Below are positions 50,808 through 59,682 of a DNA stretch of 64,000 nucleotides, piece after piece. Source of the stretch: 13-2-20CM-66-19 sp963824395 (lineage in GTDB: Bacteria; Pseudomonadota; Gammaproteobacteria; Steroidobacterales; Steroidobacteraceae); the NCBI GenBank assembly GCA_963824395.1, contig CAWGPF010000005.1, positions 620,001 through 684,000 of the forward strand, in the 5' to 3' direction. The translations under genes were made by a program, and so were the position numbers. A model generated the notes under the pieces. The model saw only the letters and a program-made list of their open reading frames with translations. It had not been told where the DNA came from and made no database searches. Numbering within the stretch: the stretch's first letter is position 1; each line of letters opens with the position of its first letter.

Positions 50808-51911
50808 TCACCCCGGGCGCGCCGCGCCCAGGCGGAAGGTGTGGCCGCGGGTAGAGATCACCTTGAACAGCGTCCAGGCGGCATCGCCGGCCTTGAGATC
50901 GAGCGCCTGGCGCGCCTCGAGCGAGATGCGCGCCAGCACCAGCGCCCCGCCGACGTCCACCGTGACGAGTGCGCCGTGCTCGTTGCAGCGCACCGCCCGC
51001 ACCGTGCCCGGCAGCGCGTTGCGCACGCTCACCCCCGCCACCGGCTGGGTGGCGAGGATCACGTCGCGCGCGAGCACCTGCAGGCGCACGCGCGCGCCCG
51101 GTGCGACCGAGCGCAGGCTCACCCGCAGCGTGCCGGCGCCGATCTTAACGTCCGCACTGCCGTCGGCCTCGTGAAGAGCCGTCACCGTGCCCTCGAGCAC
51201 CGCGCCGGTGAGCTCAGGTCCGGCCACCGCCTCGAACTCAGGATGCAGCGCGACCTCGCTCACCAAACCGTGCGTGCACACCCGGCCCGCCTCGAGCAGC
51301 ACGAGGTAGGTGGCAAGGCGCAGCACTTCCTCGAACTGATGACTCACGTAGATCATCGGGACCCTGAGCTCATCGCGCAGCGCCTCAAGGTAGGGCAGCA
51401 CTTCCTCGCGGCGCGTCGCATCGAGCGAGGCGAGCGGTTCATCGAGGAGCAGCAGGCGCGGCTGTGACAGCAGTGCCCGCCCGAGCGCCACGCGCTGGCG
51501 CTCCCCGCCGGAGAGCCGCCGCGGCTGGCGCGCGAGGAGCGGCCCGAGCCCGAGGAGCGCCACCACCTCGGAGAAGCCGGCCACGCGCGGCGCCCCCCGC
51601 GCGCGGGCCTCCCCGTAGCGCAGGTTGGCCGCGACGCTCAGATGCGGGAACAGGCGCGGCTCCTGGAACACGTAGCCGATACGGCGGCGCTCGACGGGGA
51701 CCTCGGTGCCGGCAGCGCTGTCGCTGAGGGTGTCGCCATTGACGCGGATGTGGCCGGCGTCCGGCCGCTCAAGACCGGCGATGAGGTTCAGGAGCGTGGT
51801 CTTGCCGCTGCCGGAGCGGCCGAACACGGCGATGACGGACGGGTAGGGCGCACTGAAGGCGGCCTCCAGCGTGAAGCCGGGGCGGCGCCTGGTGAGCTTC
51901 ACGTCGAGCAT
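50808..51911 (-). CDS. modC: Molybdate ABC transporter ATP-binding protein
   Basis: A 367-residue ATPase: Walker A (GRSGSGKTT), signature (LSGGERQRVALGRALL), Walker B (LLLLDEPLASLD), and a C-terminal mop/TOBE molybdate-binding region (about 290-360, with NALPGTVRAVRCNEHG). The layout and short N-terminal lead are those of ModC. ATG 51911 follows modB by five bases. Molybdate uptake fits the molybdenum-cofactor genes at 60600-62911. A much longer in-frame reading extends antisense into modB in another frame and is rejected. Confidence 0.92.
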   Translation of the reverse strand: MLDVKLTRRRPGFTLEAAFSAPYPSVIAVFGRSGSGKTTLLNLIAGLERPDAGHIRVNGDTLSDSAAGTEVPVERRRIGYVFQEPRLFPHLSVAANLRYGEARARGAPRVAGFSEVVALLGLGPLLARQPRRLSGGERQRVALGRALLSQPRLLLLDEPLASLDATRREEVLPYLEALRDELRVPMIYVSHQFEEVLRLATYLVLLEAGRVCTHGLVSEVALHPEFEAVAGPELTGAVLEGTVTALHEADGSADVKIGAGTLRVSLRSVAPGARVRLQVLARDVILATQPVAGVSVRNALPGTVRAVRCNEHGALVTVDVGGALVLARISLEARQALDLKAGDAAWTLFKVISTRGHTFRLGAARPG

Positions 51912-51916
51912 GCGGC

Positions 51917-52612
51917 TCAGCCCGACAGGCGGCGGCGCACGCGCCGCAGCAGCCCCTCGGCGACGAGGAGCCCGAGCGCTCCTAGGGTGAAGGAGAGGAG
52001 GGCGAGACGCAGCGCCAGGGCATCCCCTCCCGGGGACTGCATGGCGGTGTAGAGGGCCAGCGGCAGCGTGCGGGTGACGCCCGGGATGTTGGAGGCGAAG
52101 GTGATGACCGCGCCGAACTCCCCGAGTCCTGCGGCAAAGGCGGTCACCATCCCGGCGAGGATCCCCGGCAGCATGAGGGGCAGCGTGATGCTCAGGAAGC
52201 GATCGAGCGGGCGCGCCCCGAGCGTGCGCGCCGCCTCCTCCAGTCCCGCATCGATGCCCTCGAGCGACAGGCGGATCGCGCGCACCAGCAGCGGCAGCGT
52301 CATGACCGCGGTCGCGAGCGCCGCGCCTGCGGTGCTGAAGGCGAGGCGGATGCCGAAGTGGGCATTGAGCCACGCCCCGGCGGGTCCGCGCACCCCGAAG
52401 ACGAGCAGCAGCACGTAGCCGACCGCCACCGGTGGCAGCACGAGCGGCAGGTGCACGACGGCATCAAACAGCGTGCGGCCCGGGAAGCGTACGCGGGCGA
52501 GGAGCCAGGCGAGGAGGATCGCCAGCGGCAGGCTCGCGAGCACGCTCAGGCCGGCGACGGTGAGACTCAGGCGCAGCGCCTCAAGCTCCGCGGCAGCTAA
52601 CGGCGCGGTCAT
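51917..52612 (-). CDS. modB: Molybdate ABC transporter permease
   Basis: A 231-residue permease with five or six helices and the cytoplasmic coupling motif EEAARTLGARPLDRFLSITLP, then AGLGEFGAVITFASN, which is typical of ModB. It forms the channel with ModC. The usual binding protein gene modA, which should precede modB, is not found here: upstream lie 84 non-coding bases and then the cysteine synthase gene. Confidence 0.92.
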   Translation of the reverse strand: MTAPLAAAELEALRLSLTVAGLSVLASLPLAILLAWLLARVRFPGRTLFDAVVHLPLVLPPVAVGYVLLLVFGVRGPAGAWLNAHFGIRLAFSTAGAALATAVMTLPLLVRAIRLSLEGIDAGLEEAARTLGARPLDRFLSITLPLMLPGILAGMVTAFAAGLGEFGAVITFASNIPGVTRTLPLALYTAMQSPGGDALALRLALLSFTLGALGLLVAEGLLRRVRRRLSG

Positions 52613-52696
52613 CGGCGCTCAAGTGCAGTGGCGGGCATCCTCCGCACTGTGGCACGGAGACGTAGCCGCGAGCCAGTCGGGCGGGTCGATCGCGCT

Positions 52697-53728
52697 TCAG
52701 GCGACGAGCGCGGTCTGCAAGAGCTCGCGGGACGCCGGCGCAAGAGCCGGGACGTGGGCGGCGAGGCCCTTCTCCTCGAGCCAGGCGCGGTTGAAGAGCC
52801 GCGACTGGTACTTCGCGCCCCCATCGCACAGCACCGTGACGATGGTGTGCCCGGGGCCGAGCTCGCGGGCGAGGGTGACGGCGGCGGCGACGTTGATGCC
52901 GCTGGTGCTGCCGAGCAGCAGTCCCTCCTCGTTGAGCAGGCGGTACACGAAGCGCACGGTTTCCTCGTCCTCGACGTGCAGCGCCTGATCGATGGGCGCG
53001 TCCTGGAGGTTGGCGGTGATGCGGGCGATGCCGATGCCTTCGGTGATGGAGCTGCGCCCGGTGGGTTCGAGCGTGCCGGTGCGCACGTACGCGTACAGGC
53101 TGCTGCCGGGCGGATCGGCGAGCACGCAGCGCACGCCCGCGCGCCGTGACTTGAGGAAGGCGGCGACGCCGGCAAAGGTGCCCCCGGTGCCGCTCGCGGC
53201 CACGAAGGCATCGAGGCGCCCGTCGGTCTGCGCCCAGATCTCAGGACCCGTGGTCGCGAAATGCGCCTCGCGGTTGGCGGTGTTGTCGAACTGGTTGGAC
53301 CAGATCGCCCGCGGCAGCGCCGCGGCCAGGCGCTGCGCGACCTTCTGGTACTGGTTCGGGTTGCTGTAGGGGACCACCGGCACCTGGTGCACCTCGGCGC
53401 CGAGCATCTCGAGCAGGCGATACTTCTCGGCCGACTGGTTGTCGGGCATCACGATGACGCAGCGGTAGCCGCGCGCGTTGCACACGTGGGCAAGACCAAT
53501 GCCGGTGTTGCCGGCGGTGCCTTCCACCACCGTGCCCCCGGGCTTCAGTTCGCCGCGCTCCTCGGCGCGGCGCACGATGGCGAGCGCGGCACGGTCCTTG
53601 ACCGAGCCGCCCGGGTTCATGAACTCCGCCTTGCCGAGGATCTCGCACCCGGTCTGCGCGCTCAGGCGCGCGAGGCGCAGCAGCGGGGTATTGCCGACCG
53701 CCCCGACGAAGCCTGCGACCGCGCTCAC
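52697..53728 (-). CDS. Cysteine synthase-type PLP enzyme
   Basis: A 343-residue beta-family PLP enzyme. It has the Schiff-base lysine in NPGGSVKDRAALAIV, the substrate loop EGTAGNTGIGLAHVC, the phosphate-binding ASGTGGTFAGVAAF, and STSGINVAAAV near the end. It joins sulfide with O-acetylserine to give cysteine. The gene overlaps the end of cysG by four bases, so it is in the cysH-cysG operon, where the sulfide is made. It resembles CysK more than cystathionine synthase, having no C-terminal CBS domains. Whether it prefers sulfide or thiosulfate is not clear. Confidence 0.88.
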   Translation of the reverse strand: MSAVAGFVGAVGNTPLLRLARLSAQTGCEILGKAEFMNPGGSVKDRAALAIVRRAEERGELKPGGTVVEGTAGNTGIGLAHVCNARGYRCVIVMPDNQSAEKYRLLEMLGAEVHQVPVVPYSNPNQYQKVAQRLAAALPRAIWSNQFDNTANREAHFATTGPEIWAQTDGRLDAFVAASGTGGTFAGVAAFLKSRRAGVRCVLADPPGSSLYAYVRTGTLEPTGRSSITEGIGIARITANLQDAPIDQALHVEDEETVRFVYRLLNEEGLLLGSTSGINVAAAVTLARELGPGHTIVTVLCDGGAKYQSRLFNRAWLEEKGLAAHVPALAPASRELLQTALVA

Positions 53729-55146
53729 GCGAGGGCGCCGCTGGCAGGCGCGGCCAGCGCGCTCAGGGCATCCGTGCCTGCGAGGGCTGCGACCGCGCCC
53801 ACGACGAGCAGCGCCGGGGGCTCGATGCGGGCCCGCAGCGCCCCGTCCGCGATGTCGGCGAGCGTGCCACGCAGCACCCGCTCGCCCGGGAGCGTGGCGC
53901 GCTCGATGAGCGCCACCGGATGCGAGGCCTGCGCGCCCGCAGCGCGCAGGCGGGCGAGGATCGCCTCAAGCTGTGCGACCCCCATGTAGAAGACCACCGT
54001 GTGCGAGGGGTCGGCGAAATAGCGCCAGTCGTGGCGGGCATCCTCCCCCTCATGCCCGGTCACGAACGTCACGCTCTGGGCAACGCCGCGGTGGGTGAGG
54101 GGCAGGCCGGAACTCGCCGCGGCGCCCAAGGCGGCCGTGATACCGGGCACGACGGTAAAGGGAATGCCGTGGCGCCGCAGTACCTCGATTTCCTCCCCGC
54201 CGCGCCCGAACACGAACGGGTCGCCGCCCTTCAGGCGCGCGACGCGCTGGCCGCGGGAAGTGAGCTCCACGAGCAGGGCATGGATGCGCTCCTGCTGGCC
54301 GCGCTCGCCGGACTCCTTGCCGACGAAGATGCGCTGCGCGTCGCGCCGCGCGCGCCCGAGCACCGCCTCGCTCACCAGGCGGTCGTAGAGGATGACGTCG
54401 GCCTGCTGCAGCAGCTGCAGGGCGCGCAGCGTCAGCAGGTCCGCATCGCCCGGGCCGGCGCCGATCAGGTAAACCTCGCCCAAGGCGGGCGCGCTCGCCG
54501 TGCGCGGGGTGGTCAGCTGCGAGGCGAGCAGTTCGCGGCCGAGCCCCGCGGCCGCTCCCGCCTCATCCCCCTTGAGCACCTGCGTGCCGACCGGTCCGCG
54601 CACGATGCGCTCCCAGAAGGCGCGCCGGCCGGGCACGGCGAGTGCGGCCTGCACCCGGCGGCGGTGATGGCCCATGAAACGCGCCAGCGCGCCGAGGCGC
54701 TCGGGCAGCAGCGCCTCGATCTGCTCGCGCACGCTGCGCGCGAGCACGGGCGCATGACCGGCGGAGCTCACCGCGACGATGAGCGGTGAGCGGTCGATGA
54801 TCGCCGGGAAGATGAAGGTCGAAAGATCGGCATCATCGACGACGTTCACCGGGATCGCGCGCGCCTGCGCGGCCGCCGACACGGCGGCATTGACCGCGCG
54901 CTCGCAGGTGGCGGCGACCACGGCCACGGCACCGGCGAGCTGGGTGGCGCTGAAAGCCGCCGCCGTGTGGCTAAGCTCGCCGCTCTTTAGGTGCGCGGCG
55001 AACTCCTCGTGCAGCGTGGGGGCGATGAGCGTGACGCGGGCGCCGGCCTTCAGCAGCCACTGCGCCTTGCGCAGCGCCACTTCGCCACCGCCGACGACGA
55101 TGACACGCCGCCCCTCGACCTTCAGAAAGACCGGCAGGTAATCCAT
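53725..55146 (-). CDS. cysG: Siroheme synthase (multifunctional CysG)
   Basis: A 473-residue fusion. Residues 1-210 are the NAD-dependent precorrin-2 dehydrogenase/ferrochelatase (YLPVFLKVEGRRVIVVGGGEVA, then NVVDDADLSTFIFPAIIDRS). Residues 225-465 are the uroporphyrinogen methyltransferase (VYLIGAGPGDADLLTLRALQ, RLKGGDPFVFGRGGEE). Together they make siroheme, the cofactor of the sulfite reductase at 57449. It starts at ATG 55146, nine bases after the cysH stop. A longer in-frame reading into cysH is rejected. It is a few residues longer than E. coli CysG. Confidence 0.94.
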   Translation of the reverse strand: MDYLPVFLKVEGRRVIVVGGGEVALRKAQWLLKAGARVTLIAPTLHEEFAAHLKSGELSHTAAAFSATQLAGAVAVVAATCERAVNAAVSAAAQARAIPVNVVDDADLSTFIFPAIIDRSPLIVAVSSAGHAPVLARSVREQIEALLPERLGALARFMGHHRRRVQAALAVPGRRAFWERIVRGPVGTQVLKGDEAGAAAGLGRELLASQLTTPRTASAPALGEVYLIGAGPGDADLLTLRALQLLQQADVILYDRLVSEAVLGRARRDAQRIFVGKESGERGQQERIHALLVELTSRGQRVARLKGGDPFVFGRGGEEIEVLRRHGIPFTVVPGITAALGAAASSGLPLTHRGVAQSVTFVTGHEGEDARHDWRYFADPSHTVVFYMGVAQLEAILARLRAAGAQASHPVALIERATLPGERVLRGTLADIADGALRARIEPPALLVVGAVAALAGTDALSALAAPASGALA

Positions 55147-55154
55147 GTGCGGAC

Positions 55155-55883
55155 CTAATTCGCCCGCGCCGCGGCCGGCTGGGGCTGCTGTCTTGGATGC
55201 AGTCCGCATTCGCGTGATTCCGCCTGTTCCCACCACCAGCGACCCGCGCGCCGGCTCTCGCCGGGCTGGATGGCGCGCGTGCAGGGCGAGCAGCCGATGC
55301 TCGGGTACTGCCGGTCGTGCAGCGCATTGTACGGCAGGCCGCGGGCACGGATGTATTCCCACACCTCGGCCTCGGACCATTCAAGCAGCGGGCTCACCTT
55401 GTAGAGCCCGTACTCGCTATCCCATGCCTCGGCGGTGAGCAGCGCACGTCCGGCGGACTGCTCGTGCCGCACCCCGGTGATCCAGGCGGGAAAGCCGGCG
55501 ATGGCGCGGCGGAACGGCTCGATCTTGCGGATGCGGCAGCATTCCAGGCGCGCCTCCAGGCTCTCGTAGAAGCCGTTCATGCCCTGGCGCGCCACCAGAC
55601 GCTCAAGCTCGCGGGCATCCGGGTAGAGCACCCGCAGGGTGCGCCCGTAGCGCTGCTGCAGGCGATCGAGGAGGCGGTGGGTCTCCTCGTGCAGCCGCCC
55701 GGTGTCGATGCTGAACATCTCGATCTGCGGCAGGTGCGTCCAGATGATGTCAGTGAGCACCATGGCCTCGGCGCCGAGGCTGTTGGAGTAGGTCAGCCGC
55801 CCGTGGCGGGTGAGGGCGGCCGACAGCTGGCCGTGCACGGCCTGCGCCTTGAGCTCGAGTTGCGGGGACAGGCTGCGTGCCAT
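55155..55883 (-). CDS. cysH: Assimilatory APS/PAPS reductase
   Basis: A 242-residue reductase. Both cysteine pairs of the iron-sulfur type are present (ECCRIRK and SIGCSPCTRA), along with the C-terminal catalytic ECGLH, so it is the [4Fe-4S] kind that uses adenylyl sulfate. The N-terminal SNSLGAEAMVLTDII and SIDTGRLHEETH are typical. It reduces activated sulfate to sulfite. It is the first gene of cysH-cysG-cysteine synthase and is divergent from cysB. A TATAGT box sits ten bases before the ATG with no ribosome site in between. Confidence 0.94.
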   Translation of the reverse strand: MARSLSPQLELKAQAVHGQLSAALTRHGRLTYSNSLGAEAMVLTDIIWTHLPQIEMFSIDTGRLHEETHRLLDRLQQRYGRTLRVLYPDARELERLVARQGMNGFYESLEARLECCRIRKIEPFRRAIAGFPAWITGVRHEQSAGRALLTAEAWDSEYGLYKVSPLLEWSEAEVWEYIRARGLPYNALHDRQYPSIGCSPCTRAIQPGESRRAGRWWWEQAESRECGLHPRQQPQPAAARAN

Positions 55884-55892
55884 CGTCAGGGG

Positions 55893-55898
55893 ACTATA
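55893..55898 (-). promoter_or_regulatory. Candidate -10 box of cysH
   Basis: TATAGT on the minus strand, nine bases before the cysH ATG; the predicted start is only about three bases ahead of the codon and no Shine-Dalgarno is seen. The -35 region is poor, as at activator-dependent promoters. The cysI gene has the same arrangement. Confidence 0.45.
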
Positions 55899-56014
55899 GA
55901 AGTGCCCCCGCGCGGACAGAACGAATGATTGCTTCTTAAGGGTTACGCTGCGGTTATGGGGCGGTGACGGGATGTAACGAAAACACCACGCCTTGGGTTA
56001 GGCTTAGCGCCCCT

Positions 56015-56986
56015 ATGAAACTGCACCAGCTGCGCTACCTCGCCGCCGTCGCCCAGAGCGGCCTCAACATCACCGCCGCCGCCCAGAAGCTGCACACCTC
56101 CCAACCCGGGGTGAGCAAGCAGATCAAGCTGCTCGAGGATGAGCTCGGCTTCCAGATCTTCGTGCGCGAGGGCCGCAACCTCACCCGCATCACGCCGGCG
56201 GGTCAGCAGGTCATCGAGCGCGCGCTGCGCATCCTGCAGGAGGCGCAGAGCATCCGCGATCTTTCCACGGAGCTGCGCGATGAGGGGCGCGGCAGCCTCT
56301 CCATCGGCACGACCCACACCCAGGCGCGCTACGTGCTGCCCTCGGTGATCCAGGAGTTCCGCGCCCGCTACCCGCAGGTGCGCCTGAACCTGCACCAGGG
56401 CACCTCCGAGCAGATCGCCGAGATGGTCGCGAGTGATCGCATCGACTGCGCCATCGCCACAGGCTCCGAGCAGCTGTTCCAGGACCTCACGCTGCTGCCG
56501 TGCTACCGCTGGCACCGCACGGTCATCGTGCCGCGCAACCACCCGCTCGCCGAAGCCGGCCGCCTCACCTTCAAGGCGCTCGCCGCCTACCCGCTGATCA
56601 CCTACACCTTCAGTTTCACGGGGCCCTCCTCGCTGCACGAGGCCTTCGCGCGCGCCGGCATGGTGCCGAACGTCGCCATCACGGCGCGCGATGCCGACGT
56701 GATCGAGACCTACGTGCGTCTCGGGCTCGGGGTGGGAATCGTCGCCCACATGGCGGTCGCTGAGAACGACCCGGATCTGAAGGTGATCGATGCCGGGCAC
56801 CTGTTCGCCGCGCACACCACCTGGATCGGCTTCCGGCGCGGCACGCTGCTGCGCAAGTACATGTATGAGTTCGCGCAGCTGCTGGCGCCGCACCTGGACC
56901 GCCGGCTGATCGAGCGCGCGCACCGCGCCGGCTCGGCGGAGGAAGTGCGCGCGATGTTCGCCGACGTGACGCTGCCGGAGCGTTAG
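56015..56986 (+). CDS. cysB: LysR-type regulator CysB
   Basis: A 323-residue regulator. The winged helix is at residues 1-60 (MKLHQLRYLAAVAQSG, then TSQPGVSKQIKLLEDELG), and the effector domain (about 90-300) has the CysB/Cbl-like GTTHTQARYVLPSVIQEF. It activates sulfate assimilation genes when cysteine is low, using acetylserine as inducer. ATG 56015 is chosen on homology. It lies between cysH (divergent) and the DUF934 gene (convergent, stops overlapping by four bases), in the middle of its likely targets. Confidence 0.93.
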   Translation: MKLHQLRYLAAVAQSGLNITAAAQKLHTSQPGVSKQIKLLEDELGFQIFVREGRNLTRITPAGQQVIERALRILQEAQSIRDLSTELRDEGRGSLSIGTTHTQARYVLPSVIQEFRARYPQVRLNLHQGTSEQIAEMVASDRIDCAIATGSEQLFQDLTLLPCYRWHRTVIVPRNHPLAEAGRLTFKALAAYPLITYTFSFTGPSSLHEAFARAGMVPNVAITARDADVIETYVRLGLGVGIVAHMAVAENDPDLKVIDAGHLFAAHTTWIGFRRGTLLRKYMYEFAQLLAPHLDRRLIERAHRAGSAEEVRAMFADVTLPER

Positions 56987-57474
56987 GCGTCGAAGAAGCG
57001 CTGCCGGCGCACCGGCACCGACGCGCTGCTGCCCTGGTAGATGACGTCGTAGCGGTGCAGCGCGGCGGCGGCGGCCTCGGGGTCTTCACCCTCGGCGAGC
57101 TCAAAGGCATCGAAGCCGCAGCGCGCCATCAGCCAGATGAGGTCCTGCCGTACGCCGGCGCCGACCGCGCGCAGTTCGCCGGCGAAGCCGAAGCGCCCGC
57201 GCAGCAGCTGCCCCTGGGTGTAGCCGCGGCCCTCCCCGGGGGAGGGAAATTCAGCGGCGACGAGGCTGAGCCGCGGCAGGTCCGCGGCCAGGTCCTCGAC
57301 GCGATCGACCGGCGCCAGCCGCACGCCGAGCGCGCCGCGCCAGGCGGCCCACACCTGCGGCGTGCGGCGCCACTCGGCGAAGGGCACGATGAGACCCTCC
57401 CCGGCGCCTGCTTCCTCCCCGGGGCTGCGCCAGGACTGCACGGGGTGTTCACGCCGCCGCAGGATGTGGCGCAT
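56983..57474 (-). CDS. DUF934 protein of the sulfite reductase operon
   Basis: A 163-residue protein of the DUF934 family, regularly encoded after cysI in beta- and gammaproteobacteria. Family blocks are FPSPGEGRGYTQGQLLRGR, ELRAVGAGVRQDLIWLMARC and GFDAFELAEG. Its N-terminus overlaps the 3' end of cysI by 26 bases. It is thought to help sulfite reduction, perhaps in electron transfer, but its biochemistry is not settled. It ends over the cysB stop. Confidence 0.88.
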   Translation of the reverse strand: MRHILRRREHPVQSWRSPGEEAGAGEGLIVPFAEWRRTPQVWAAWRGALGVRLAPVDRVEDLAADLPRLSLVAAEFPSPGEGRGYTQGQLLRGRFGFAGELRAVGAGVRQDLIWLMARCGFDAFELAEGEDPEAAAAALHRYDVIYQGSSASVPVRRQRFFDA

Positions 57475-59107
57475 AGGCGCGCTCCTTGAAGGGTCGGATG
57501 CCGAGGCGGTGAACGGTGTCGAGGAAGGGCTCCTCCTCCAGGCGCTGCGCGCGGTACACCTCGAGGATGCGCCCGAGGGTGGCGGCGACCTCGTGCTTGG
57601 GCACCGAGGGGCCGATGACTTCCCCGAGCGTGGTGGCGCCACCGGAGGCTGAGCCTCCGAGGGTGATCTGGTACCACTCCTCGCCATGCTTGTCGACGCC
57701 GAGCACGCCGATGTGGCCGACGTGGTGATGACCGCAGGCGTTCATGCAGCCGGACATCTTCAGCTCGATGGCGCCCAGGTCGTAGAGGTAGTCGAAATCA
57801 TCGAAGTGCGCCTGGATCTGCCGGGCGACGTCGAGCGTGCCGGCGTTGGCGAGCGAGCAGAAGTCGAGCCCCGGGCAGGCGATCATGTCGGTGAGCGTGC
57901 CGATGTTCGGGGTCGCAAGCTTGAGGCGCTCGAGCTCCTGCCATAGCGCATACAGCTCGCGCTGCGGCACGTCGGCGAGCACCAGGTTCTGCGCGTGGGT
58001 GGCGCGCACGAGGCCAAAGCTCACCCGCTCGGCGAGACTCGCGAGGCCCTCCATCTGTGCGGCCGTCATGTCCCCGGGCACGCTGCCATGGGCCTTGAGC
58101 GAGACGAACACCGCGCGGTAGCCGCTCACCTTGTGCGCGCAGGTGTTGTAGCGGTACCAGGCGAGGAAGCGCGGTTCGCGGCCGTGCGTGACGTCGAGGT
58201 CGGTGAGGATCTCGTAGGGCTGGGGCCGGAAATAACTGCGCACGCGCTCGATCTCGGTGAGCGGCAGCAGCGGGGCGTGCGCGCCATTTACCTGGTACTC
58301 CGCCTCCACGAGTTCGCGGAAGTGCCCGATGCCGAGCGCCTTCACCAGGATCTTGATGCGTGCCTTGTGGATGTTGTCGCGGCGTCCCTGGCGGTTGTAG
58401 ACGCGCAGGATCGCATCGAGGTAGGCGAGCAGCTGCTCGCGCGGCAGGAACTCGCGCAGCACCTGGCCGATGATCGGGGTGCGCCCGAGGCCACCGCCGA
58501 CGAGCACCCGGAAGCCGAGCGCCCCATCGGCCGCGCGCACCAGGTGCAGGCCGACGTCGTGCACCTCGGAGGCTGCGCGGTCCGCGGCCGCCCCGGTGAC
58601 GGCGATCTTGAACTTGCGCGGCAGGTAGGTGAACTCGGGGTGGTGCGTCGCCCACTGGCGGATGATCTCGCAGTAGGGGCGCGGGTCATCGACCTCATCG
58701 GGGGCGATGCCGGCCAGGTGATCGGCGGTGACGTTGCGGATGCAGTTGCCGCTCGTCTGGATGGCATGCATCTGCACACCGGCAAGTTCCGCGAGGATGT
58801 CCGGGACCTCCTCGAGCTTCGGCCAGTTCAGCTGCAGGTTCTGGCGGGTCGTGAAGTGGCCGAAGCCGCGGTCGTAGCGGCGCGTGATGTCGGCAAGCGT
58901 GCGCAGCTGGCGTACCGAGAGGAGCCCGTAGGGGATCGCGATGCGCAGCATCGGCGCGTGACGCTGCAGGTAGAGCCCGTTGCGCAGGCGCAGCGGCTTG
59001 AACTCATCCTCGGTGAGCTCGCCCGCGAGGTGCCGCCGGGTCTGGTCGCGGAATTCGCGCACGCGCTCATCCACGAAGGCCTGGTCGAGTTCGTCATACT
59101 GGTACAT
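57449..59107 (-). CDS. cysI: Sulfite/nitrite reductase, siroheme hemoprotein
   Basis: A 552-residue siroheme protein with two ferredoxin-like half-domains and the siroheme/[4Fe-4S] ligands CPGLDFC and SGCMNACGHHHVG. It reduces sulfite to sulfide with six electrons. The RNGLYLQRHAPMLRIAIPYG N-terminal block matches the proteobacterial CysI encoded with DUF934. There is no CysJ flavoprotein nearby, so electrons must come from another donor such as a ferredoxin. The start is ATG 59107; a longer reading to 59167 covers the promoter region and is rejected. As with cysH, a TATAGT box lies ten bases before the ATG. Confidence 0.93.
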   Translation of the reverse strand: MYQYDELDQAFVDERVREFRDQTRRHLAGELTEDEFKPLRLRNGLYLQRHAPMLRIAIPYGLLSVRQLRTLADITRRYDRGFGHFTTRQNLQLNWPKLEEVPDILAELAGVQMHAIQTSGNCIRNVTADHLAGIAPDEVDDPRPYCEIIRQWATHHPEFTYLPRKFKIAVTGAAADRAASEVHDVGLHLVRAADGALGFRVLVGGGLGRTPIIGQVLREFLPREQLLAYLDAILRVYNRQGRRDNIHKARIKILVKALGIGHFRELVEAEYQVNGAHAPLLPLTEIERVRSYFRPQPYEILTDLDVTHGREPRFLAWYRYNTCAHKVSGYRAVFVSLKAHGSVPGDMTAAQMEGLASLAERVSFGLVRATHAQNLVLADVPQRELYALWQELERLKLATPNIGTLTDMIACPGLDFCSLANAGTLDVARQIQAHFDDFDYLYDLGAIELKMSGCMNACGHHHVGHIGVLGVDKHGEEWYQITLGGSASGGATTLGEVIGPSVPKHEVAATLGRILEVYRAQRLEEEPFLDTVHRLGIRPFKERAYAPHPAAA

Positions 59108-59117
59108 GGCCCGATTG

Positions 59118-59123
59118 ACTATA
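59118..59123 (-). promoter_or_regulatory. Candidate -10 box of cysI
   Basis: TATAGT on the minus strand, ten bases before the ATG, in the same GACTATAG context as at cysH. No clear Shine-Dalgarno lies between it and the start, so the message may be nearly leaderless. A TTAGCC at 17-bp spacing is a weak -35. Confidence 0.45.
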
Positions 59124-59226
59124 GGGGCAGCCTTATGAGGGGCTAAATACCGTCTGGTTGGGTGCACCCCTTCTTGGGTTATGAGTCCTGTGGGACACTA
59201 GGTTCCTGTTTTTGAAGGAGATGATC

Positions 59227-59682
59227 GTGCCCGGGCTTTACTACGAGGAATTCTCCATCGGGCAGCGCTTCGAGCACGTGGTACGGCGCACGGTCACCGA
59301 GACCGACAACGTGCTCTTTTGCGCCCTGACCATGAACCCGGCCGCCATCCATCTGGATGCGGAGTATTCCCGGGGCACCCCGTTCGGTGAGCGCATCGTC
59401 AACAGCGTCTTCACGCTCGGGCTCCTGACCGGGCTTTCGGTGTACGACACCACTTATGGCACGACCGTCGGCAACCTCGGCTGGGAGGACGTGCGCTTCC
59501 CGCGCCCGGTGCTGATCGGGGACACGCTGCGGGCTGCCACCGCGGTGGTGTCCAAGCGCGAGAGCCAGTCGCGCCCGGACTGCGGCATCGTGATGTTCGA
59601 GCACCGTGCCTTCAACCAGCGCGACGAGGAAGTGGCCTCCTGCCGCCGCAGCGCGCTCATGCTGAAACGGCCCGCCGCGTGA
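59227..59682 (+). CDS. MaoC-family dehydratase
   Basis: A 151-residue hot-dog hydratase with the MaoC signature: catalytic Asp/His region as NPAAIHLDAEYSRGTPFGE and a substrate-site GNLGWEDVRFPRPVLIGDT. The start is taken as GTG 59227, six bases after AAGGAG; the ATG at 59221 directly abuts that ribosome site and is too close. It overlaps the following CitE-like gene by four bases. Such pairs act on branched dicarboxylic CoA esters (for example mesaconyl-CoA or itaconyl-CoA hydration followed by lyase cleavage); which one is not clear. Confidence 0.85.
   Translation: MPGLYYEEFSIGQRFEHVVRRTVTETDNVLFCALTMNPAAIHLDAEYSRGTPFGERIVNSVFTLGLLTGLSVYDTTYGTTVGNLGWEDVRFPRPVLIGDTLRAATAVVSKRESQSRPDCGIVMFEHRAFNQRDEEVASCRRSALMLKRPAA

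Noticed and set aside
52613..52696. Remnant of modA
   Set aside because: The 84-base gap upstream of modB is too short and shows no binding-protein sequence.
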